Source: Topomyia yanbarensis (lineage: Eukaryota; Arthropoda; Insecta; Diptera; Culicidae). Taken from it: a stretch of 64,000 nucleotides of DNA. Under the pieces are notes generated by a model. That model was not told the origin of the DNA and did no database searches. It saw nothing but the letters and a program-made list of their open reading frames with translations. Of the stretch, positions 56,607-64,000 are shown piece after piece. Both the position numbers and the translations under genes were made by a program. The first letter of the stretch is position 1, and each line of letters starts with the position of its first letter. The stretch spans positions 411,690,044-411,754,043 of the forward strand of contig NC_080671.1 of assembly GCF_030247195.1 (NCBI RefSeq), in the 5' to 3' direction.

Positions 56607-57764
56607 TGCTTGTACGGAACACGCCAATGCGTAGAAAATTCTCGAGGGAATGGGTTTTAATTTTTAAACATTTTTTAAAAGAAGCTATAGAAACTCTCAA
56701 ACTTAAAACACTACAAGGGGCAGGGTTGCACGAACTGTAGACGTAGGACTACACTACTAAATGTAAAATATTTATTTTCTTTGTACATTTAGAGTAATAA
56801 TGAAACAAGTATATTTCTTACGCATAGTTCAAATGCAACCAATCAACTTCGAATGTTACATATTGAACCAATCCTTCTTGGATATCAGGTAATTTCATTT
56901 GTAGAAGGTAAACGAATCCAATTAAACTAATTTGAGAAGATCTGAAGAAAGAAGATGGAAAACCGCTACCGAACTAATACCTCTCCACCATGTAACAACA
57001 TGCTTCAAATGTATGATATAATTTTATATGTATGATATAATTTTTGAACGGCCTTATAAAAGGGTTTATAGTCGTTTTTTGAATATATGATTTTGCATGC
57101 AAGAGACACAATGCGATAAATGGTTATCCCTGGATTGCGTTTGCTTTATAAATTCGAATGAATATGGCTTTGTCTGCGGAAATTTGCGGATTGAAGTGTT
57201 ATTTCATACCAAAATGTTGCTTTTTTGACATTAAAAATTGCGATTGCTCAACAGATATAAGAGATACACATAAATTTATGTAACAAAAATTGTGTATTAT
57301 GCCAAACAAAATCTTAGAACATTTTGAAATTCTCAAAATTGACCCAGAAAAGTTATGATGAAGAAAGTGATTTTCAGGGGTGTATCATAGAAAACTCCAC
57401 AAATGTGTATTAAAATTAAAAGCTAGATGCATTGTCTCTCCAGCAAAGTTGTTTCTTATTATATTCCCTACAACTTTGCTGAATACAGTTTTTGATTATT
57501 TTCATAAATGACCAAACAAATCTTTGCTTCTCAGCTTTAGGGGAATTAATCACCAAACTAATACTTTAATAAGATGCGGAATATTTTATAGACAAACTTT
57601 ACTGAAGACACTGTAGCTCGAAAATCGTTTTTTCATGGTCAAGACAATTTCGATCACGTTTTTGCCCATTTGGAAACACTGTGCAATGCTCGAATCAAAC
57701 AGCTGTGTATACTAACACACACGTCCGTACACGAATGTAAGATACGCACAAAGCAAAATGAGTG
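56607..57764. other. Unassigned DNA
   Basis: Nothing recognised. Confidence 0.3.
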
Positions 57765-57865
57765 GTACTGGTAATACCGGCACCGAAAATCCCGGGAATA
57801 CCGACCCACTATTGGTACCGTAATATCGGTACTTAGTAAAAGCCGGTATTTTCGGTACCATGCAA
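57765..57865. repeat. GGTACCG/AATACCGG-rich repeat
   Basis: Words such as GGTAATACCGGCACC, GGGAATACCGACCC and CGGTACTTAG recur over 100 bases. The style resembles the CCCGAACCCGA arrays at 14.5 and 16.2 kb, though the words differ. Confidence 0.5.
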
Positions 57866-58930
57866 ATTTTTTTATGATGCATATGTAGACCCAATAGTGG
57901 ACCTGTTTCCAAATATCGGTCTGCAAGGTGGTTTTTAACTATATTGAATTATCTTCTACATAAATTGTTCAACTTCCGCCTTTGTGGAAAAATGAGATGA
58001 GCCCATCATCATCATAATTCTAGAAGTTAAACATTACTAACTCCCGTTGTTCTAAACGATATGTTTAAATTCTTACACTATTTGGCCGAAATAAAATTTC
58101 AACTAGTTTCTACAAAATTTCAAAGCATTCACATAAGCGACGTTATAATTTGCTTTGATTTTTTTATTGGCGACATTTTGATTGATTCCAATTATTCACT
58201 AGGTGGCGCGTAATAAGACTGTGGTCTAAGTTATGTCTGTATTTGGTTTGCGCTTAAATCTTCATCTATAAAAGAACAAACAGCGATTTATTAGCTTTAT
58301 TAGCTTATAATTTAAGAGTTTCTGAACTGCTTCGAATGGCACGATTCGTAATTTTTGGTGATCGGAAAACAACACAAAAGAAAGCATGGTGTTTGAAGGG
58401 ACAAGCTCAGTCGCGTGTTGAACGCCACTGCGTAGCGTATCCACAGCCGTGTACGTACTTTTCACGCAGCTACACTGGCTGTGAAAACAAACAGCGCAGT
58501 GTTCTGCTCCGCCTGCCGTTCAACAGGCAACTGAGATTGTCCGGCTAAATCCATTCTTTAAATAGTTGATGATGACGTCAATCATAGAAGCGTAGCATGC
58601 CAGACTTGGGAAGCACTATCTGCTGTGTGCAAATGCGTGATATTTTGACTAGGTTGTACATTATTTAAATTTTTAATTCCATGATATCAAAAATCTTTGG
58701 GTGTATCTATTGGAATCTGTTCTTAGAAGTATTTCTGGGAAATATGCGCAAAAAAAATGAAAAAAATTTATTGTGAGATGGCTGAATTCTGTATAAACGT
58801 TTAAAACCTGACCACTTTTCGTTACATACTATTTGTGTAGAATTTGCAAAGTAGACCCCATACCGAAAACAAAGACGCAATCTTACGTCAAAATTTAATC
58901 AATTTGCATGGATTCTTGTTTGACCAAATT
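57866..58930. other. Unassigned DNA
   Basis: Nothing recognised on either strand. Confidence 0.3.
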
Positions 58931-58934
58931 TTGA

Positions 58935-59190
58935 TCATAGACCGCTGGTAGATGAGTGGTAAGCGTGACTGCCACTTTGCCCAGTGAGCCTGGGTTCAAT
59001 CCTAGCCGAGGTCGATGAGATTTTCTGAGGTGAAAACTCTGTGTCACGACTTCCTTCACAAGGGAAGTAGAGCCGTTGGTCCCGGTCCATATGTTGATGA
59101 CCCGATTTCTGGTTGGTAGAAACACCTATATGGCGTCGGTGATAGGCACTCAGTGCGGTCAGAGAACGACGGAATACAAACGAAAAAAAA
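58935..59190 (+). mobile_element. tRNA-derived SINE, second family
   Basis: The A-box-like TAGATGAGTGGTAAGCG and the B-box-like GGGTTCAATCC (near 58991) are followed by a body different from the other SINEs (TTTTCTGAGGTGAAAACTC, TGTCACGACTTCC, AGGCACTCAGTGCGG). It ends near an A-run at 59185. The target duplication is not clear. Confidence 0.65.
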
Positions 59191-59405
59191 TTAATGTAAA
59201 AAAAATCATTTGAATTTACAGCACTCAGTGTATTCTATTATAATGTGTCTGTTCTGTAAACAATGTGTACCCTATCTAAAACCAGAACTTCAATACCCAA
59301 GAATAAATCAAAGACAATTGTCAAAACACAAACGAATATTTAAACACCAGTCGGCAGATGGAAGAGGCATATCAATACAATCATCATTATAACAACAGCG
59401 TTTAA

Positions 59406-59947
59406 TAGAGATGGGCAAAACAGTTCACTTCGAAGAACCATTCCCGATTGAACAGTTCTGTAAAAAGAACTAGTTCACATGAACCGTTCATTTGTTCAGC
59501 TGATGTTTTACTTGTATCTCGTGAATGATTCTCAAAACATTCGAATCTGGGAGATTCAATACAATGCTCTCACAGAATGATTGCTGCCTTAGCTGTTATA
59601 TTTTTGTATGCTGACTGGACACACCAAGGTTGCGAGTTCTTTATGATGTGTAATGACAGAAATCGAGAGTAAGAGGGATGTTGTTATTTTGCTTGTGCGT
59701 CGTTCTTCGCCCGGCTCCATACTGGGAGAGTACCGAAAGCAGTTTGTGGGACAAAAAGTGAGTTCATTTTCATTCGTTCGCTAAAAATCGGCCCACATAA
59801 TATGACCAACGACTTAAGGTGATGTTCAGTTCATTCGTTTTGAAGAGAATTGAGAACTACCGTTCTTTAAAAAAAAACTTCCATTCGCTCATTCTCTTTG
59901 AAGAACTGGTTCGACTGAACCGTTCGCGAACGAATGGCCCATCTCTA
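59406..59947. mobile_element. hAT MITE with TAGAGATGGGC ends (542 bp)
   Basis: Ends TAGAGATGGGC and GCCCATCTCTA. A perfect 8-base duplication, GCGTTTAA, lies at 59398-59405 and 59948-59955. Inside, GAAC-GTTC-type words (GAACAGTTC, GAACCGTTC) repeat in both orientations. A degraded relative is at 16565-16715. The 8-base duplication and TAGAG ends fit hAT. Confidence 0.92.
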
Positions 59948-59955
59948 GCGTTTAA

Positions 59956-60589
59956 AGTATGGATGAAAGCGACGATCAAAGAAGCAAACACAATTACCCT
60001 CAGACGACACCTAAATTACTCTACCGCTCAGGAAACGAATTTACGCTCACGTGGTAAATTTCTCACAAAGTAGGCGATAGTAATACTCTAAAAAAATGAT
60101 TTTCATGATCCGTGTTTTTTTAAATATTTATAAAAGACTCACGACTCATTTAGGCGCGCACATCGAACCGGGTCAAATAAATGAATTGGAAACCAATCCA
60201 ATCAAGGATTCCAGTTTGTATACACGAGAAAAGCACAATTGTACTATAGGATGGATTAAAACAGGTTTGTTGACACTAATCCATAGTCAAGTTGTTTATG
60301 TGTTTAATTCTTCGAACACGAAAACAAATGTTGTTTGCACGAGGAACTTCCTTACCACAAATTATGGTTTGTTTAACTTCGCTCCCGGAATTTATCGAAA
60401 CCAAATCCAACGTTTTGCTCAATATCGTTTCCTCAGATCCTGACCATGTTGCGAAGTCCGCAAAAGCACTACTTTGTTGCAACATTCGCACAGACGGACA
60501 ACTTCACGAGCCGCCGAGAAGCGTCCAAATCTTGTAAAACGAGCTTGCAACAGCCACTTCATAAAACGCCAAAGAGCACCCCGTAACAA
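59956..60589. other. Unassigned DNA
   Basis: An overlapping plus frame at 60096-60443 (115 codons) and others show no recognised motif. Confidence 0.3.
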
Positions 60590-61100
60590 ATGCTACAACG
60601 GCAGATTGTTTACTTTCCCGGGGCATTAAAAGTAGCAGCAGCAGCAGCAGCCGCAACCCGCGAAAGAAGCCCATCCCACGCGCATTTTACGCGCGCGAGA
60701 TTCGATTCAACTCGGATTCGATTCGGCGCTATTTTAATGTGTCGTGACCGAAAGCGGCACCATTCACGCTCTCACCGAAACGGAGGCCCGATATTGCTTG
60801 GACTGGGGAGGAAGGCGACACCGGCAGGGGCTGTTATTGCTAATCAATATAAACGAAACAAAGTGATACGGACCGTCGATCGTCATCGTTGTCGCTGTCC
60901 CCAGGTCATTTCAGCGAAAGACGACGGCGACGGACTATGCGAGGGCCACGATCGCGAAGCTAAGCCCGACCGTGCTCGATTGCCGTAAAAGTGCGCACCG
61001 TCCGCTTATGAATGGAATCGCTCAATCCCACCTCGCACAAATTTGCCACGGGGTGCGCCACGGAGACGGTTTCGGTTCGGAGAAGGCGGGCGAATGAATG
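60590..61100. other. GC-rich, CpG-containing island
   Basis: About 500 bases are much richer in G, C and CpG than the surrounding DNA, with a (GCA)n run near 60634 and several GCGCGCG-like stretches. An open plus frame of 132 codons (60590-60988) has arginine/histidine-rich composition but no domain. The island may be a promoter or the untranslated first exon of a gene outside the window. Confidence 0.3.
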
Positions 61101-61941
61101 AATTTTTTAAGCCACTACAAATCAACCTACTCCACCTCGTCCACGATCGCCTCCCGTCGAGTACCGTGCGTCTCCAGTTTTATATGTTTTGCTTATTTCT
61201 GTTTATTCGAAATTGTGCGCTTCATTCATCGAGTCTTTTTTAGACGCATAAAGCGCGGAGTCCGAAAGCTAATGGGAATCCATTTCGCGATGTTGGTAAA
61301 TAATTTCTGGAATAGGTTAACTAAGCCATGAATGAAATGTTTTAGACTTTGCTGCCAGATAAATATTTACGCAACAGAAAGCATATCGACCCGGATTAAC
61401 CAGGTTCATTAACATCAAAAATCACTTATGATTATGATAGTCGATCCTACTCTAGTCTTAATATGTGTTTGTTTTCGATGCCGCGAAATGTTCCATTAAC
61501 TGATTAGCCTACGCAAAACCGCTTATGTTTATAATTAAATTCGAAGATTTGGTTTCCTACATCGGTGATCCAATATTAGCACTGCCGATGGGTAGTTTCA
61601 CGTTTCAGCTTATCGCTTGTCTAGAAATAGTATTCATGTGCAAACACAAGTCTAACGAACTTTATTTATTGCTTCTTCCATGTCAACAGTTTGGCAAATT
61701 GATCTATGTTTATATGTACTTTAAAACGTCGATACTTCAGATAAACCAACACACATGATAAACTTTTCTAAGAATTTCATTCACATAATTCATTGATAGG
61801 AACCAGTTAAATCCAATCCGAAATAATCGATTTGCAAAATTCGGTGACACAAATTATGCGAACACGTCGTTCAAGATAATCTTTTCCTGAACTATGTCCC
61901 AAAATGAGTTTCTTCTTCGTATTTCGACAATATTTTCATTA
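61101..61941. other. Unassigned DNA
   Basis: Nothing recognised between the GC-rich island and the next transposon. Confidence 0.3.
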
Positions 61942-61943
61942 TA

Positions 61944-63795
61944 CAGGTAAACTTCGATATAACGTACATCTCGTTTTAAAAATTGTACGTTATATCGAAT
62001 TGTACGTTATATCGAAGCATGTAAAATCCTCACAGAATTGTTGTTCATGGTACTTTATTTTGTAGAATTTTGATAACGCGTAACTAAGTTTGAAAATCTA
62101 ACCTACCTAACAGTGTGAAACAACTTTTCTCATTTAAAAATTATAGTGGTTGTATAAAAAAGATGCCACAATTGATTTTTGCTTGCTTATATGCATTAAA
62201 TTTATTGAAAATATTCTTATTTTGACTCCTTTCCTAATTATTAAGTCATTAGTCATTATTATTCTGTCTTGGCTTGTTAAGTGTTTTTTAATATTCCCAC
62301 CGTTTGCGCCTCATCAAATAAGAGCAATTTATGTACTTTCATCATTAGAATAGACTATAAAGATCCACTTGTATCCACGATTCAAGAATTTCTGGAAATA
62401 TATTTCAATCCGCTAACTGGTTTCCTAAATACCCCATACCAGTCGTAAAACTCACAGTTGTTCGTGTAATTACAAATACGATCTTTCACTCTTATTTATT
62501 TGATGTGACACATAATAGGATTCGAAAACAATCTTCGATTCTAGTAACCAGATTCAAGAGTCTCAGAAACCAGAAATTTTCATAAATATCACTGGATTCC
62601 TTGCAAATCGTCAATGGGACGTCATTTCATGTGTCACATGATGGCAACATCAATGTAAAACAGACAAAACAATCACGAGTCCAGGGAACTGAATTCAGGG
62701 ATATCCGAATTCGGAGTTGAATGTGTCCGCATTACTTGCAATATGAATCGTAGATCTTATGGTTGATGTAATGACCCAAATATTGAGAATAATAAAAAAT
62801 TGTAATCCGAAGTACTGAATTCAGGAGTTTTAGGAAGCGATTGTAACTGATTGTCATCAAATATGATAGCACTAGACATGCTATTTTTTTGGCACAACAT
62901 GCTATGAAACTTAAATATTGTCGTTCGGCCCAGAGAATCAGATTCCTCAGTCGCGAAACCAACCAACAAAGGTCACACAAATATTATTAGTTTTGTTTCC
63001 AGTTAGAACTTACTGATCTTGTATTATTTATTGAGCTACATGTTTGGTTTTAATAAATTACAATCATCCGCAACTGAAATTGAAAAAAATCGCTCTCGTA
63101 GCCTTCAATGAAGTAGCCAATTGCTAACATGCTCATTAGAAGCCCAATTAGTACGTTTTAAGATTGTTTGTAACATATTGAATTCTTAAAATATGGAATA
63201 CATGCGTAATTGAAAAGAAATTTGGACCTGAAAAATTAATTAAAAATGTTGTACGTTATATCGAGGAAAAATGTACGTTATATCGAGTAGGGCATCGCAA
63301 AAATTTTTTTTTTTAATTCTCAAAGCCCCCCCTCTGTGTACATTAGAAAAACTATAAAATATGTATGATTTGCATCACGGAGCAGAAAAATCATTAAAAA
63401 TATAAGATTTGGGGGCCAAAATGACCCAGTACCCCACTTTCCCGTATTTTTCTAGGAACAAAAATAACTTCATTCAAATACTAAGATTATTTCCTTTCAA
63501 AAGAGGTATAAATTGTAATTTTCTGATTGCTACTTCAAAAGTTATAGCATTTAATGTATTTTTCCTCCATATTTTCCCATACTATCAATTTCAAAAAATT
63601 TCAAGCGAAGTGGGCGGGGTCTAAAATTGTTCAAATGATGTGAGATTTGGCATCTGAGCTTACTTTGACATTTGTCACAATATGAGAGGGGGGGCTTTGA
63701 GAATTAAATTTTTTTTTTTTGCGATGCCCTAATATCGAGTGACGCTATATCGAGGGTATGTTATATCGAGGGTACGTTGTATCGAAGATTACCTG
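61944..63795. mobile_element. TA-flanked pogo/Tigger-like element with TACGTTATATCGA repeats
   Basis: The left end CAGGTAAACTTCGATATAAC faces the right end, read on the other strand as CAGGTAATCTTCGATACAAC. TA flanks both sides (61942-61943 and 63796-63797). CAG-starting ends with TA duplication fit the pogo/Tigger group. TACGTTATATCGA-like units are repeated beside both ends (61984, 62000, 63251, 63272, 63750, 63770). No transposase was recognised in the 1.3 kb left of the nested MITE. Confidence 0.8.
63290..63729. mobile_element. TA-flanked MITE nested in the pogo-like element (440 bp)
   Basis: Ends GGGCATCGCAAAAA and GCGATGCCC are followed inward by T- or A-runs and TTCTCAAAGCCCCCCC mirrored by GGGGGGGCTTTGAGAA. 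TA lies on both sides (63288-63289 and 63730-63731). It interrupts the TACGTTATATCGAG repeat series of the host element, so it came later. Confidence 0.9.
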
Positions 63796-63797
63796 TA

Positions 63798-64000
63798 TTC
63801 GCGATAATGTTTAATGACATTGACATTATTCGGATGATAAAGCACGCAAGTTTGTGATTGTTAGAGACAATGGCGGCTACAAACAACGTCTCGGTTTTAG
63901 TTATGGAATGTGCGTTTCGACTTCGTCTCATCAGAATCCGACACTAACTTAGTGACAGGACTAAGCTAGTGTCGGATTGACGCTAGCTCCAAAAAAAACG
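63798..64000. other. Window end with a small palindrome
   Basis: CCGACACTAACTTAGT at about 63939 pairs imperfectly with ACTAAGCTAGTGTCGG at about 63961. Whether this is an element end cannot be seen because the window stops. Confidence 0.4.

Overview
The window looks like a piece of a large, repeat-rich insect genome, most likely a culicine mosquito (Aedes-like). It holds tRNA-derived SINEs, R1-like and RTE-like non-LTR retrotransposons, a Ty3/Gypsy LTR element, many TA- and TTAA-flanked MITEs and a spliced insect chemoreceptor gene. The species is inferred from repeat content and is not proven. No bacterial features, CRISPR arrays or rRNA are present.

Layout. 1-5.1 kb: a 2.9 kb hAT-like element with a perfect 8-bp target duplication and a SINE inside it, a small hairpin, and a nearly perfect 0.9 kb inverted repeat carrying opposed tRNA-like segments. 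5-13 kb: a 319-bp MITE, an antisense RTE-type reverse transcriptase relic (7.9-9.0 kb), an element bounded by ACAGTGG ends (9.5-10.4 kb), a possible terminal exon on the minus strand (10.65-10.97 kb) and a MITE filled with TTTACGCGG repeats (11.7-12.1 kb). 13-17.6 kb: mostly unassigned DNA with CCGAACCCGA-type repeats. 17.65-22.96 kb: a full-length but broken R1-like retrotransposon inserted next to an (ACAY)n microsatellite, with about 17 bp of target duplication.

23.5-32.4 kb: the only host gene I can model with confidence, a gustatory receptor on the plus strand. It has a TATA/Inr promoter, six recognisable exons with consistent splice phases and a 6.6 kb fourth intron. That intron is packed with nested inverted-repeat elements: an older MITE split by a 6.1 kb foldback element, which in turn holds a SINE, a PIF-like MITE and a piggyBac-like MITE. 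Empty-site copies of several insertions are visible in the same window. The last receptor exon is not found with certainty.

32.4-46.6 kb: AT-rich DNA with four TTAA-flanked MITE copies or fragments, further MITEs, a small CR1-like RT relic and a long (AAAT)n array. 46.68-52.34 kb: a complete Ty3/Gypsy retrotransposon with 192-bp LTRs differing at 2 positions and a perfect 5-bp target duplication (TAAAT). Its gag-pol is interrupted by frameshifts and stops, and a 123-bp piece in the reverse transcriptase looks exactly like a spliceosomal intron flanked by AGGT. The 3' non-coding region of this element also carries the 3' end of the R1-like family, directly abutting the polypurine tract. 52.4-64 kb: a foldback element, a SINE, a hAT MITE with perfect 8-bp target duplication, a GC-rich island at 60.6-61.1 kb that may belong to an unseen gene, and a pogo-like TA-flanked element with another MITE nested in it.

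Most of the window is therefore transposon strata around one chemoreceptor gene. The points most worth following are the intron-like insertion in the retrotransposon pol, the join between the R1-like tail and the LTR element's polypurine tract, and the layered palindromes in the receptor intron.
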